A stretch of DNA of 64,000 bases from CAVWSM01 sp963799425 (lineage in GTDB: Bacteria; Actinomycetota; Actinomycetes; Jiangellales; Jiangellaceae). The notes under the pieces are model-generated. The model had not been told where the DNA came from. It saw nothing but the letters and a program-made list of their open reading frames with translations, and did no database searches. A program made the position numbers and the translations under genes. The DNA lies in NCBI GenBank assembly GCA_963799425.1, contig CAWCXA010000007.1:62001-126000 (forward strand), read 5' to 3'. Positions 51,226-59,948 of the stretch are shown in pieces. Numbering within the stretch: position 1 is the stretch's first letter; each line of letters starts with the position of its first letter.

Positions 51226-52160
51226 GCCGCGGACCGGTGCCCGAAGAAGTCGTCGAAGCCCCAGGTCCCTGGACGCATCGCCGCGTCGCGGCCAACGGCG
51301 CCCAGTTCCACGTCGCCGAGATGGGCAACGACAACGGCAGGCGCCCACTAGTCCTGCTTCTGCACGGCTTCCCCGAGCTGTGGTGGGCCTGGCGCTATCA
51401 GCTGATAGCGCTGGCCGACGCCGGCTACCGCGTCGCGGCAATGGACCTGCGCGGCTACGGCGGCTCGGACAAGCCGCCCCGCGGTTATGACCCGTTCACG
51501 CTCGTCGACGACGTCAGTGGCGTGATCCGCACTCTCGGCGAGTCGCGAGCGGTCGTCGTGGGCCACGACTGGGGTGGGTTCGTCGGCTGGGCCGCAGCCG
51601 CACTGCGCCCGCAGGTCGTCAGCCGCCTCGCGGTGCTGTCGATGCCGCACCCGATCAGCCTGGTGGCGGGCCTGCGCCGACCTGGCCAGCTGCGGAGCAT
51701 GGCGCATTTCCTGCGTGTGCAGACCCCGATCGCGCCGGAGCGCAAGCTCGCTGCCAACGGGGGCGCCTACGTGGAGACGTTGCTGCGGTCCTGGTCAGCC
51801 CCGGACTCGAAGTTTCCCGACGATGAGGCGGCCTGGCGCTACCGATCGGCGATGCAGCTCTGGCCCGCGCCGCACTGCGCCCTGGAGTACCACCGCTGGC
51901 TGGTGCGGTCGCTGCCACGGCGTGACGGGCAGCGATTCGCCCGCCGGATGCGCACCCCCGTACGCATGCCGGTGCTGTCCATCCACGGGGCGCTCGACCC
52001 GCTCGTCCTGCCGCGCACTGCGGCGGAGTCCGGGGCGCACGTCACGGGTGAGTACCGGTGGCACCTCCTCGACGACGTGGGGCACTACCCGCACGAGGAG
52101 GCTCCCGAGCTTGTGTCCGACGTGCTGGTCGGCTGGCTCGGCAAGCCGGGCAAGCACTAA
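51222..52160 (+). CDS. Alpha/beta hydrolase, EphE-like epoxide hydrolase
   Basis: A 312-residue alpha/beta-hydrolase. The oxyanion motif HGFPELWWAWRYQL and the nucleophile elbow VVGHDWGGFVG with aspartate D116 are those of epoxide hydrolases and haloalkane dehalogenases; the catalytic histidine is in DVGHYPHEEAP near the C-terminus and an acid in HGALDPLV. GxGxSDKP-like text (GYGGSDKPP) after strand 4 is also typical. Position equals Rv3670 (ephE). The true substrate is unknown. It is convergent with marP, the stops being five bases apart. Confidence 0.9.
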   Translation: MSRGPVPEEVVEAPGPWTHRRVAANGAQFHVAEMGNDNGRRPLVLLLHGFPELWWAWRYQLIALADAGYRVAAMDLRGYGGSDKPPRGYDPFTLVDDVSGVIRTLGESRAVVVGHDWGGFVGWAAAALRPQVVSRLAVLSMPHPISLVAGLRRPGQLRSMAHFLRVQTPIAPERKLAANGGAYVETLLRSWSAPDSKFPDDEAAWRYRSAMQLWPAPHCALEYHRWLVRSLPRRDGQRFARRMRTPVRMPVLSIHGALDPLVLPRTAAESGAHVTGEYRWHLLDDVGHYPHEEAPELVSDVLVGWLGKPGKH

Positions 52161-52165
52161 CCCGG

Positions 52166-53356
52166 TCAGCGACAGTCGCCCGTCGAGACACCTTCCGTCG
52201 CGGCTGCCCCCTCCTCAGCCGCGTCCGCGACCTGGGCGGGCGAAAGGGCATAGCCGGTGTCGTCGTCGCTCAGAGAGGCGGCGAATACCACGCCATAAAC
52301 GCGCCCGTCGTCCGCGAGCAGCGGGCCACCCGAGTTGCCGGGCCGTACGTCTCCGCGCAACGCGATCACCTCACGGGTGACGCGGGCGTCATCGTAGATG
52401 TCCTGGCCGACGAGCTCGACGCGGTTGCGGACGCGCGCCTCGTCGACCCGCAGCGGACCGTTGTTGGGGTAGCCGGCGACGGCAGCGTCGACACCCGGGG
52501 CGGCGTCGTCGCGGAAGGCCAGCGCGGGCACCGACAGCCCCGGCACGTGGACGACGGCGACATCGGACTGCGGGTCGAAGTAAACGACAGTCGCCTCGAT
52601 GCGATCGCCGCGGAAGGGCTCGACAAACAGTCGGCGTACGCCAGCCACGACGTGCGCGTTGGTCATCACGTGCTCGGCCGAGATGACGAAGCCGGAGCCT
52701 TCGAAGTTGGCGTCGCAGGCGGGCGCGCGGCCGATCAGCTTGACGACGCTGTTCATCGCCGCCCGGACCTCGGGGTCGCGAACCACCATGGGCGAGGGCT
52801 CGTCGACCGTGCGGATGTCCTCGGGCACGAACGGCGCGACGACGTCAGGGAAGCCCTCCGCGTCGACAACCGACCGGAACGTGGAGAGCACTCGGTCGGG
52901 CTCGACAGGCACGACGCCATCGATGGCGCGCAGCAGCCGTGACTCGCGCGCCACGCTCGACAGCTCAGGAATGGCCGCTGCCGAGACGGCCAGCCCAATG
53001 GCCCACGCGGCAATCAACACCCCCGCGGCCGCGAACAGTCCACCCGCGACCGAATCGACCGCCTGGACCGGGCGCCAGGTCAGCTGGTCACGCAGCCGCC
53101 GGCCGAGCCACGCCAACGCCGCCTGACCGAAGGTTGCGAGCACCAGCACGAGGAAGACGGCCAGCAAGGCCGTGCCAAGCCCAGGCTCGAGCCCACCGAG
53201 CAGCTGCGGCACCACGAGCAGCCCGCCGATCGCGCCAACGGCGAATCCGACGAACGAGAGCAGGCCGGACAGCAACCCCTGGGTGTAGCCCGTGACGCCC
53301 GCGATCACCGCGAGAACGATCACCAGCCAGTCGAGCCACGTGAGTCCCAGGAACAT
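52166..53356 (-). CDS. marP: MarP-family periplasmic serine protease
   Basis: A 396-residue membrane-anchored trypsin-like protease. Four N-terminal helices (colicin V production domain, residues 1-130) are followed by an extracytoplasmic protease domain with catalytic H235 (TNAHVVAG), D265 (SDVAVV) and S342 (RPGNSGGPL). Cysteines C214 and C395 are at the positions that form the redox-sensitive disulphide of M. tuberculosis MarP (Rv3671c), which is needed for acid and oxidative resistance. ATG 53356 touches the stop of the NUDIX gene (TGAATG) and has GGAGGG upstream, so nth, NUDIX and marP form one operon. Confidence 0.95.
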   Translation of the reverse strand: MFLGLTWLDWLVIVLAVIAGVTGYTQGLLSGLLSFVGFAVGAIGGLLVVPQLLGGLEPGLGTALLAVFLVLVLATFGQAALAWLGRRLRDQLTWRPVQAVDSVAGGLFAAAGVLIAAWAIGLAVSAAAIPELSSVARESRLLRAIDGVVPVEPDRVLSTFRSVVDAEGFPDVVAPFVPEDIRTVDEPSPMVVRDPEVRAAMNSVVKLIGRAPACDANFEGSGFVISAEHVMTNAHVVAGVRRLFVEPFRGDRIEATVVYFDPQSDVAVVHVPGLSVPALAFRDDAAPGVDAAVAGYPNNGPLRVDEARVRNRVELVGQDIYDDARVTREVIALRGDVRPGNSGGPLLADDGRVYGVVFAASLSDDDTGYALSPAQVADAAEEGAAATEGVSTGDCR

Positions 53357-54064
53357 TCAGCCCTCCGTGCCCAGATTGTCGGGGATGCCGAGTGTGGCAG
53401 GAGGAAGCTCCTCGACGTGGCTGCGGTCCCACGGGACGGCCAGCCCGGCGCGGTCGAGCAGCGAGTCGAGCAGGCCGGCGGTCATTCCCCAGACAAGGAG
53501 GTCGGCGACCCGGAAGGCGGGTCCCACCCAGCGACCCATGGTGCGCACGGCGAGCCGGTTGGCGGGGTCGACGAGGTCGGACAATGGCACTCTGGCCACC
53601 GCCGCAACCTCAGCCGGGTGCCCCGGGGCGACGGCAGACGGCTCGCGCCAGTAGGCCAGGACCGGGGTGACGCGGAACGATGTGACCGTCATCGGGATGT
53701 CGGGCAGCAGCGCGACGGGCTGCACACCGGCAGGGTCGAGCCCGGTCTCTTCCTGGGCTTCGCGCAAAGCCGCCGCTATGGGCCCGGCATCGGTCTCGTC
53801 GAGCGCGCCGCCAGGGAACGCCGGCTGCCCTGCGTGGGCGCGCAGGTCGCGTGCGCGTTCGATCAGAAGCACGTCCGGCTGGTCCGCCCCGTCCGGACCG
53901 GGCGAGATGCCGAACAGGAGGAGCACAGCCGCCGGGCGGCCCCTGCCGGGCGGCCGAAAACTGGGCGGAAAGGGTGTGGCATGTGGGGCCGCCGCGACCA
54001 GTCGCAGCATCCAGTCCGGCAGGCCATCGGCAGGCTCGAGCGGGATGTCGGCCTGCGCCGTCAT
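53357..54064 (-). CDS. NUDIX hydrolase, probable coenzyme A pyrophosphatase
   Basis: A 235-residue NUDIX protein. The NUDIX box GGALDETDAGPIAAALREAQEETGL fits GX5EX7REUXEEXGU apart from DE for the first E-region (quoted in part), and the stretch VLLIERARDLRAHAGQPAFPGG upstream matches the CoA-pyrophosphatase (NudL/PCD1, UPF0035) pattern LxxHxGQxxFPGG. It would split CoA to 4'-phosphopantetheine and ADP. The start is the internal ATG 54064, overlapping the nth stop by four bases. Same place as Rv3672c. Confidence 0.9.
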   Translation of the reverse strand: MTAQADIPLEPADGLPDWMLRLVAAAPHATPFPPSFRPPGRGRPAAVLLLFGISPGPDGADQPDVLLIERARDLRAHAGQPAFPGGALDETDAGPIAAALREAQEETGLDPAGVQPVALLPDIPMTVTSFRVTPVLAYWREPSAVAPGHPAEVAAVARVPLSDLVDPANRLAVRTMGRWVGPAFRVADLLVWGMTAGLLDSLLDRAGLAVPWDRSHVEELPPATLGIPDNLGTEG

Positions 54065-54813
54065 CCGGCGCGCTCCTCGACGCCAGTCCCTTCGGCAGGC
54101 GGCTCCTCCTCGATATCGCGAACCAGCTTGGCCGCCACTTTCGGGTCGGTCGGCCCAAGTCCGTACGAGGGGCAAAGTCCCGCGATCGGGCAGGCACCGC
54201 ACGCCGGACGTCGTGAATGGCAGCGCCGCCGGCCGTGCCAGATCAGGCGCTGCGACAGGTCCGTCCACTCCTTGCGAGGGATCAGCGTCGCGACCTCGGA
54301 CTCGACTTTCACCGGGTCGGTTTCACTGGTCCAGCCGAACCGGCGCACCAGCCGCCCGAAGTGGGTGTCGACCGTCAGACCTGGGATGCCGAACGCGTTG
54401 CCAAGCACGACGTTGGCCGTCTTGCGGCCCACGCCGGGCAGCGTGACGAGGTCCTTCATGCGCGGCGGGACCTCGCCGTTGAACCGCTCGACCAGCGCGG
54501 CCGCGAGACCCATGATCGACTTGGTCTTGGCGCGGAAGAAGCCGGTGGGTTGGATGAGCTGCTCGACCTCGGCCGGGTCGGCGTTGGCGAGGTCGGCGGG
54601 CGTCGGATACCGGCGGGACAGCTCGGGCGTGACCTTGTTGACCATCTTGTCCGTTGTCTGCGCCGAGAGCACGGTGGCGATGAGCAGCTCGTAGGGGTCG
54701 CGAAAGTCGAGCTCGACGTGGGCGTCGGGATAGGTGTCGGCGAGAATGCGATTGATGCGCCGCGCCCGGCGCACGAGGGCGAGCCGGCTCTCGGCGGCGG
54801 CGGTCTTCGGCAC
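54061..54813 (-). CDS. nth: Endonuclease III
   Basis: A 250-residue DNA glycosylase/AP lyase that removes oxidised pyrimidines. The helix-hairpin-helix motif LPGVGRKTANVVL carries catalytic K131; the catalytic aspartate is D149 (TVDTHFGRL); the [4Fe-4S] cluster ligands are C198, C205, C208 and C214 (C-x6-C-x2-C-x5-C). The tail is acidic and not conserved. GTG 54813 lies seven bases after TAGGCT on the minus strand, so a leaderless start is likely. First gene of the nth-NUDIX-marP operon and divergent from crp. Confidence 0.96.
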   Translation of the reverse strand: MPKTAAAESRLALVRRARRINRILADTYPDAHVELDFRDPYELLIATVLSAQTTDKMVNKVTPELSRRYPTPADLANADPAEVEQLIQPTGFFRAKTKSIMGLAAALVERFNGEVPPRMKDLVTLPGVGRKTANVVLGNAFGIPGLTVDTHFGRLVRRFGWTSETDPVKVESEVATLIPRKEWTDLSQRLIWHGRRRCHSRRPACGACPIAGLCPSYGLGPTDPKVAAKLVRDIEEEPPAEGTGVEERAG

Positions 54814-54911
54814 GCGGGCAAGCCTACGGTCCCGATGGCGCCTGCGGGTGGGCGTGCCAAAGGCTGGGGGCGACGCCTGCGCACCACGCGGAAAGATCGG
54901 GCAGGATGGGA

Positions 54912-54927
54912 CGTGACGCAGACCACA
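54912..54927. promoter_or_regulatory. Degenerate CRP-like site in the nth/crp divergent region
   Basis: CGTGACGCAGACCACA matches TGTGA-N6-TCACA at eight of ten positions and lies 52-67 bases before the crp start. Could mediate autoregulation; a chance match is possible. Confidence 0.3.
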
Positions 54928-54978
54928 TTCGAAGGTCGTACGATCGCTTGATCGCGACTGTCGGAGCCAGGAGGACGA

Positions 54979-55653
54979 GTGGACGACGTACTACGCAGCG
55001 CGACCCTCTTCCGTGAGCTCGACGATGAGGCGGCCTCCGCCCTGCGCTCGTCCATGGTCGAGGTCAAGGTCGCGCGCGGCGAGGTGGTCTTCCGGGAGGG
55101 CGACGCCGGCGAGCGGCTCTATGTGATCAGCGACGGCAAGATCAAGCTCGGCCGCACCGCACCCGATGGCCGGGAGAACCTGCTGGCCATCCTTGGGCCA
55201 GGGCAGATGTTCGGCGAGCTGTCGCTATTCGACCCGGGGCCACGTTCGGCCACGGCCACCGCCGTGACCGACACCGTCCTGCTCGGCCTCGGCCACTCCG
55301 ACCTGCTGTCATGGCTCACTGGGCGCCCGGAGGTCGCTCGAGCGCTGCTGCTGCAGCTGGCCTCCCGGCTCCGACGCTCCAACGACACGCTTGCCGACCT
55401 GGTGTTCGCCGACGTGCCCGGCCGCGTCGCCAAAGCACTGCTCGACCTGTCCGCCAAGTTTGGCGCGCCGGCCGCCGAGGGCTTGCGGGTCGAGCATGAC
55501 CTCACGCAGGAAGAGCTCGCCCAGCTCGTCGGCGCCTCACGGGAGACTGTCAACAAGGCGCTCGCCGACTTTGTGCAGCGCGGCTGGATCCGGTTGGAGC
55601 AGCGCTCGGTCATCTTGCTCGACGTCGAGCGGCTCCGCCGCCGCGCGCGCTGA
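54979..55653 (+). CDS. crp: CRP/FNR-family cAMP-responsive regulator
   Basis: A 224-residue global regulator. Residues 1-115 form the cyclic-nucleotide-binding beta-roll with GEL at 79-81 and PGPRSATATA (R89, S90), which contact cAMP phosphate; a long dimer helix follows; the HTH is LTQEELAQLVGASRETVNKAL at about 176-196, with R-E-T as in mycobacterial and E. coli CRP, predicting recognition of TGTGA-N6-TCACA. No iron-sulphur cysteines, so not an FNR. GTG 54979 has AGGAGG four bases upstream. Same position as Rv3676. Confidence 0.95.
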   Translation: MDDVLRSATLFRELDDEAASALRSSMVEVKVARGEVVFREGDAGERLYVISDGKIKLGRTAPDGRENLLAILGPGQMFGELSLFDPGPRSATATAVTDTVLLGLGHSDLLSWLTGRPEVARALLLQLASRLRRSNDTLADLVFADVPGRVAKALLDLSAKFGAPAAEGLRVEHDLTQEELAQLVGASRETVNKALADFVQRGWIRLEQRSVILLDVERLRRRAR

Positions 55654-55666
55654 GCCGCAGGGTCGG

Positions 55667-56476
55667 TCAGCGGTCCCGCAGGTATTCCAGCTGGGCCGCC
55701 ACTGACAGTTCCGCCGCCGGCCAGAGTGCCCGGTCGACATCGGCGTAGACCCGCTCGACGACCTCGTGCGCAGTTGTCGCGCCCGCCTCCACCGCCGCGG
55801 CAACCTCGGCAAGTCGCTGCTGGCGATGGGCGGCGTACGCGTCGAGCACGGCGCCCGCGTCGTCGACAATCGGTCCGTGCCCGGGAAACACCCGCGAGGC
55901 TTCGGCCGCGTCAACGAGTCGCCGCAGCCGGTTGAGTGAGTCGAGGTAGTCGCCGAGCCGCCCATCCGGATGCATCACCACCGTTGTCCCCCGACCAAGG
56001 ACCGTATCGCCGGTGAGCAGCGCGCTGTCGGCGGACAACAGGAATGTCAACGAGTCGGCCGTGTGGCCGGGTGTCGCGACGACCCGGATCTCGAGTCCCT
56101 GAACGTCCACGACGTCGCCGTCGACTAGCCCCTCGTCTCCACGCCGAGGCTGCGGGTCAAGTGCACGTACGGGTGCCGCGGCCAGGTCAGCGAAGCGGCT
56201 GGCGCCTGCGGCGTGGTCGGGGTGCCCGTGGGTGAGCAGCACCACCTCGACCTCGCAGCCGCGAGCTCGTACGACCTCAAGAACCGTCGCCAGATGACGC
56301 GGGTCGTCCGGCCCGGGATCGATTACCACGGCGCGCCTGGCGCCCGGCTCGGAGAGCACCCAGGTGTTCGTGCCCTCCAGTGTCATCGGCCCAGGGTTGG
56401 GCGCAAGCACGCAGGTCGCCCGAGAGCTCACGGGCCCGCCGGTCCATGGCGCCGCCTCCCACGGCCAGCCGGTCAT
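55667..56476 (-). CDS. Metallo-beta-lactamase-fold hydrolase (LACTB2-like)
   Basis: A 269-residue binuclear zinc hydrolase. Metal ligands are in LLTHGHPDHAAG (HxHxDH), ATPGHTADS, LLTGDTVLG and VFPGHGP. The C-terminal helical region AHRQQRLAEVAAAVEAGATTAHEVVERVYADV is the LACTB2 winged-helix-like extension (given in part), a group that includes endoribonucleases and thioester hydrolases. Corresponds to Rv3677c. ATG 56476 overlaps the stop of the NUDIX gene (ATGA). Convergent with crp with 13 bases between stops. Confidence 0.9.
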   Translation of the reverse strand: MTGWPWEAAPWTGGPVSSRATCVLAPNPGPMTLEGTNTWVLSEPGARRAVVIDPGPDDPRHLATVLEVVRARGCEVEVVLLTHGHPDHAAGASRFADLAAAPVRALDPQPRRGDEGLVDGDVVDVQGLEIRVVATPGHTADSLTFLLSADSALLTGDTVLGRGTTVVMHPDGRLGDYLDSLNRLRRLVDAAEASRVFPGHGPIVDDAGAVLDAYAAHRQQRLAEVAAAVEAGATTAHEVVERVYADVDRALWPAAELSVAAQLEYLRDR

Positions 56477-57120
56477 GCGGTGTCCCCTTGCGCAGCGCCC
56501 GGATAGCCGGCTTCGCCGGGAAACAGGAGCCGTACGCGATCACCGTCAACCACCCAACCCGGCCGAACACACTCAACCGGGCGACCCACCCCGGCCGCCA
56601 GAACCGCCGCGACCGAAGCGAACGGCACCAGCTCGCTGAGCACCTGTCGAGTCGGCGGCAACATCGGCTCGTCAAGGCAGTCGATCGGGCGGCGCCATTC
56701 GAGTGACGTCGCCTCGGTCGAAGCGTTCCGCACGACCTGGCCGGGCGGCATAGGCGTCACGAAGAACCACGTGTCATAGCGCCGCGGTTCGAACGTCGGC
56801 GTCACCCAATGCGCCCAGGGAACCAGGACGTCCGGGCCGACCGTCACGCCCGTCTCCTCGGCGACCTCCCGCGCAGCCGCGGAGACGAACACTGGTGCGG
56901 GATCGGAGTCCTCGACCCGGCCTCCGGGAAAGGCGAGCATGCCGGCGGCAAACGCCATGCCGGCGTGCCGGCGTAACACCAGGACCTCAACTCCTGCTGC
57001 GCCGTCGCGGAGCAGCAGCACAGTCGCAGCGGGGACCGGGGCGGCGGCGGGCAGCTCGCCCGCCGCGATCGCCCGTGCACGGGCGGCGACCTCCCCGGTC
57101 AGCACGCGTGGCGGATCCAT
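56473..57120 (-). CDS. NUDIX hydrolase
   Basis: A 215-residue NUDIX-fold protein. LRRHAGMAFAAGMLAFPGGRVEDSD leads to AAREVAEETGVTVG, the second half of the box, while the first E of the box is placed with a longer loop as in the RNA-decapping-like DUF/NUDT19 group (conserved FPGGRVE...D). Possible substrates are CoA derivatives or nucleoside diphosphate conjugates. It follows RidA by 20 bases and overlaps the MBL gene. No strong ribosome site before ATG 57120. Confidence 0.85.
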   Translation of the reverse strand: MDPPRVLTGEVAARARAIAAGELPAAAPVPAATVLLLRDGAAGVEVLVLRRHAGMAFAAGMLAFPGGRVEDSDPAPVFVSAAAREVAEETGVTVGPDVLVPWAHWVTPTFEPRRYDTWFFVTPMPPGQVVRNASTEATSLEWRRPIDCLDEPMLPPTRQVLSELVPFASVAAVLAAGVGRPVECVRPGWVVDGDRVRLLFPGEAGYPGAAQGDTA

Positions 57121-57140
57121 GGCTCAGAGCCGCCCGGAGG

Positions 57141-57602
57141 TCACGCGATCTCGACGACCAGCTCGAGCTCGACCGGGGCGTCCAGCGGCAGCACGGGCGT
57201 GGCCACGGCGCTGCGGGCGTGCCGGCCGGCGTCGCCGAAGACCTGGCCGAACAGGTCACTTGCACCGTTAGCGACTTGCGGCTGCCCGGTGAAGGTCGGC
57301 GTGCTCGCGACGAAGACGACTGCTTTGACGACCCGCGTGACCTTGGCCAGCTCGCCGATCTCGGCACGGACGGCGGCCAGGGCATTGAGCGCGCATTGCT
57401 GGGCGCAGTCTCGGGCCTCGTCAGGAGTCACCTCGGCGCCGACCTTGCCGACGTACATCAGCTCACCGTCGCGCATCGGCAGCTGGCCCGACGTGTAGAC
57501 GTACGACCCGGTGCGCACCGCCGGCACGTACGACGCCACCGGCTTGGCCACCTCGGGCACCGCGAGGCCGAGCTCGGCCAGCCGGTCCTCCGGGGTGCTC
57601 AC
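57141..57602 (-). CDS. RidA-family protein (Rv3678c-type)
   Basis: A 153-residue YjgF/YER057c/UK114-fold protein, probably a trimeric enamine/imine deaminase. YVYTSGQLPMRDGEL is the family's N-terminal signature and GRHARSAVATPVLPLDAPVELELV contains the active-site arginine (given in part). The start is GTG 57602, which overlaps the stop of the small DUF4177 gene (GTGA); the longer open frame upstream covers that gene in another phase and is not real. Confidence 0.9.
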   Translation of the reverse strand: MSTPEDRLAELGLAVPEVAKPVASYVPAVRTGSYVYTSGQLPMRDGELMYVGKVGAEVTPDEARDCAQQCALNALAAVRAEIGELAKVTRVVKAVVFVASTPTFTGQPQVANGASDLFGQVFGDAGRHARSAVATPVLPLDAPVELELVVEIA

Positions 57603-57754
57603 GGCTTCTCGCGCTTGAGGTAGGCCACGAGGTTCTCCGGGTTCAAGCCCGGCACGACCTGCACGAGCTCCCACCCATCCTCGCCCCAGGTGTCCAGAAT
57701 CTGTTTGGTCGCGTGCACCAAGAGCGGCACCGTCGCGTACTCCCATTTCGCCAT
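57599..57754 (-). CDS. DUF4177 small protein (51 residues)
   Basis: A 51-residue protein opening MAKWEYATVPLLVHATKQIL and continuing DTWGEDGWELVQV, the W-E-Y...D-x-W-G-x-x-GWELV pattern of DUF4177, then LVAYLKREKP. Function unknown. It is too short for most gene finders. ATG 57754 lies seven bases after TAGCCT on the minus strand, so it is probably a leaderless first gene of the DUF4177-ridA-NUDIX-MBL operon. Divergent from the arsA pair, with 52 bases between starts. The same small gene precedes ridA in mycobacteria. Confidence 0.9.
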   Translation of the reverse strand: MAKWEYATVPLLVHATKQILDTWGEDGWELVQVVPGLNPENLVAYLKREKP

Positions 57755-57806
57755 GACGGCAAGGCTATCGGCGCAATCCCCTGGCGGGAGGTCCTAGGCT
57801 CGCGAC

Positions 57807-58796
57807 GTGGCAAGCGGCGGCGACTGGGAAGGCGTCCGGCTGCATGTCGTCACCGGCAAGGGCGGCACCGGCAAGACCACGGTCGCCGCAGCGCTCGCGT
57901 TGGCGCTGGCCGGGGCGGGCGGGCGCGTTCTGGTCATAGAGGTGGAGGGCCGGCAGGGGATCGCCGGCGTGTTCGACGTGCCGCCACTGCCGCATGCCGA
58001 GCGGAAGGTGGGGTCGGTGCCCGGCGGCGGGGAGGTGTACGGCCTGGCGGTCGAGCCGCGCGCGGCCATGACTGAGTACCTCGACATGTACTACCGCCTC
58101 GGACGGGCCGCCCGCGCCCTTGATCGGCTCGGCGCCGTCGACTTTGTCACCACGATCGCGCCCGGGCTGCGCGACGTCCTGCTCACCGGCAAGACATACG
58201 AGGCCACCAAGCGCACGCATCGCGACGGACGGCCGGTGTACGACGCGGTAGTGCTTGACGCGCCGCCCACCGGGCGGATCACCCGCTTCCTCAATGTGAC
58301 CTCCGAGGTCGCCGGCTTGGCGCGGGTGGGGCCAGTGCACCGGCACGCCGAGTCGACGACCACGCTCTTGCACTCGCCGCGCACTGCCGTGCATATCGTC
58401 ACACTGCTCGAGGAGATGCCGGTGCAGGAAACGGTCGACGCCGCAGCGGAGTTGCGCGAGACAGGGCTGCCCGTCGGCGCCGTGATCGTCAACCAGACTC
58501 GCCGGCCGGCGCTTCGGGTACGCGACCTGGCGGCGGCACGCAAGGGAACTCTCGACGCAGAGGCGGTGTCCGCGAGTCTGACCAAAGCCGGTCTGCCGGC
58601 AGCTGAGGACATCGTCGTCGGCTTGTTCGAAGAGGCACGCGAGCATGCGGAGCGCGTGGCGCTTCAGAAGCAGGTGCGGGCTCAACTGGGCCGGCTCGAC
58701 CGACCCACGTACGACCTGACGCACGTCGCCGGCGGCATGACCCCCGCCGGCCTGCACGAGCTGGCGGCCGAGCTGCGCAATCAGGGGGCGGCGTGA
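57807..58796 (+). CDS. ArsA/Get3-like ATPase, first subunit (Rv3679-type)
   Basis: A 329-residue deviant-Walker ATPase. The P-loop VVTGKGGTGKTT near 15-26 has the signature lysine; VLIEVEGRQG replaces the usual switch aspartates with glutamates; APPTGRITRFL is the A/P loop. In M. tuberculosis the pair Rv3679-Rv3680 forms a Get3-like heteromeric complex. GTG 57807 lies six bases after TAGGCT, indicating a leaderless transcript. Stop and next start overlap by four bases (GTGA). No arsenite pump or regulator is adjacent, so arsenic transport is not implied. Confidence 0.92.
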   Translation: MASGGDWEGVRLHVVTGKGGTGKTTVAAALALALAGAGGRVLVIEVEGRQGIAGVFDVPPLPHAERKVGSVPGGGEVYGLAVEPRAAMTEYLDMYYRLGRAARALDRLGAVDFVTTIAPGLRDVLLTGKTYEATKRTHRDGRPVYDAVVLDAPPTGRITRFLNVTSEVAGLARVGPVHRHAESTTTLLHSPRTAVHIVTLLEEMPVQETVDAAAELRETGLPVGAVIVNQTRRPALRVRDLAAARKGTLDAEAVSASLTKAGLPAAEDIVVGLFEEAREHAERVALQKQVRAQLGRLDRPTYDLTHVAGGMTPAGLHELAAELRNQGAA

Positions 58797-59941
58797 CCCA
58801 GACCGCGCTCCCAGAGCTGCCGACACTGGACGTCGACACGGTCCTCGACAATTCAGCCACGCAGATCGTCGTCTGTTGTGGGTCCGGCGGCGTCGGCAAG
58901 ACGACGACGGCCGCGGCGCTCGCGCTGCGGGCGGCGGAGCGAGGCCGGCGTGCCGCGGTGCTGACGATCGACCCAGCCCACCGGCTGGCCCAGTCGATGG
59001 GCCTTCGGGAGCTCGACAACGAGCCGCGCGCGGTGACCGGCGTCGACGAAACGGCGGGTGGCTCGCTCGCCGCCATGATGCTGGACATGAAGCGCACCTT
59101 CGACGAGGTCGTCGAGGCGCATGCATCGCCGGACAAAGCCGCACAGATTCTTGCCAATCCGTTCTATCAGGCGCTGTCCTCATCCTTCGCGGGCACGCAG
59201 GAATACATGGCGATGGAAAAGCTCGGGCAGCTGCATGGGCGATCCGAGTACGACCTGGTCGTTGTCGACACCCCGCCCTCAAGGTCTGCACTCGACTTCC
59301 TGGACGCCCCACAGCGGCTCGGGTCGTTCCTCGATGGGCGTCTCATCCGGCTGCTCGGCGCACCGGCCAAAGCCGGTGGCCGGGCCTACCTTCGGTTCGT
59401 ACAGGCGGGGATGGGGGCGTTCACCAACGCCTTATCGCGGCTGCTCGGGTCGGACCTGCTGCGTGATGTGCAAACCTTCGTTGCGTCGCTCGACACGATG
59501 TTCGGCGGGTTCCGCGAGCGGGCCGAGCGCACGTACGCGCTGCTGGCCGCGCCCGAGACCAAGTTCCTCGTGGTCGCCACGCCCGAACCTGACGCGCTGC
59601 GAGAGGCGTCGTACTTCGTGGACCGGCTCGCCGCCGACGGCATGCCGCTGGGCGGGCTGGTCCTCAATCGAGTGCAGACAACGTGGCTGCCTGACCTGTC
59701 CGCGGACGACAGCCTCGCGGCGGCAGACCAGCTAGCCGATGGACGCGAGCATGTGCTGACCGTGGGACTGCTGCGCATGCACGCCGAACGGATGGGCGCC
59801 ATCGGCCTGGAAACCCGGCTGACCAACCGTTTTCACGCCGCGCACCCCGGAGTCGCGACTACGTGGGTCCCGGCGCTCGCCGCCGACGTGCACGACCTCG
59901 ACGGCCTCCGCCGTGTAGGTGCCGCACTCGCCGGCAGTTAA
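58793..59941 (+). CDS. ArsA/Get3-like ATPase, second subunit (Rv3680-type)
   Basis: A 382-residue partner of the preceding ATPase. The P-loop is VVCCGSGGVGKTTTAAAL, where serine replaces the signature lysine that the first subunit retains; TIDPAHRLAQSMGL has the switch I aspartate and VVDTPPSRSALDFLDAP is the switch II/A-loop. The helical domain between them is larger than in the first subunit. The complementary loss of the signature lysine suggests a heterodimer with one composite active site. Convergent with whiB, the stops being seven bases apart. Confidence 0.92.
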   Translation: MTQTALPELPTLDVDTVLDNSATQIVVCCGSGGVGKTTTAAALALRAAERGRRAAVLTIDPAHRLAQSMGLRELDNEPRAVTGVDETAGGSLAAMMLDMKRTFDEVVEAHASPDKAAQILANPFYQALSSSFAGTQEYMAMEKLGQLHGRSEYDLVVVDTPPSRSALDFLDAPQRLGSFLDGRLIRLLGAPAKAGGRAYLRFVQAGMGAFTNALSRLLGSDLLRDVQTFVASLDTMFGGFRERAERTYALLAAPETKFLVVATPEPDALREASYFVDRLAADGMPLGGLVLNRVQTTWLPDLSADDSLAAADQLADGREHVLTVGLLRMHAERMGAIGLETRLTNRFHAAHPGVATTWVPALAADVHDLDGLRRVGAALAGS

Positions 59942-59948
59942 CTGGCCA

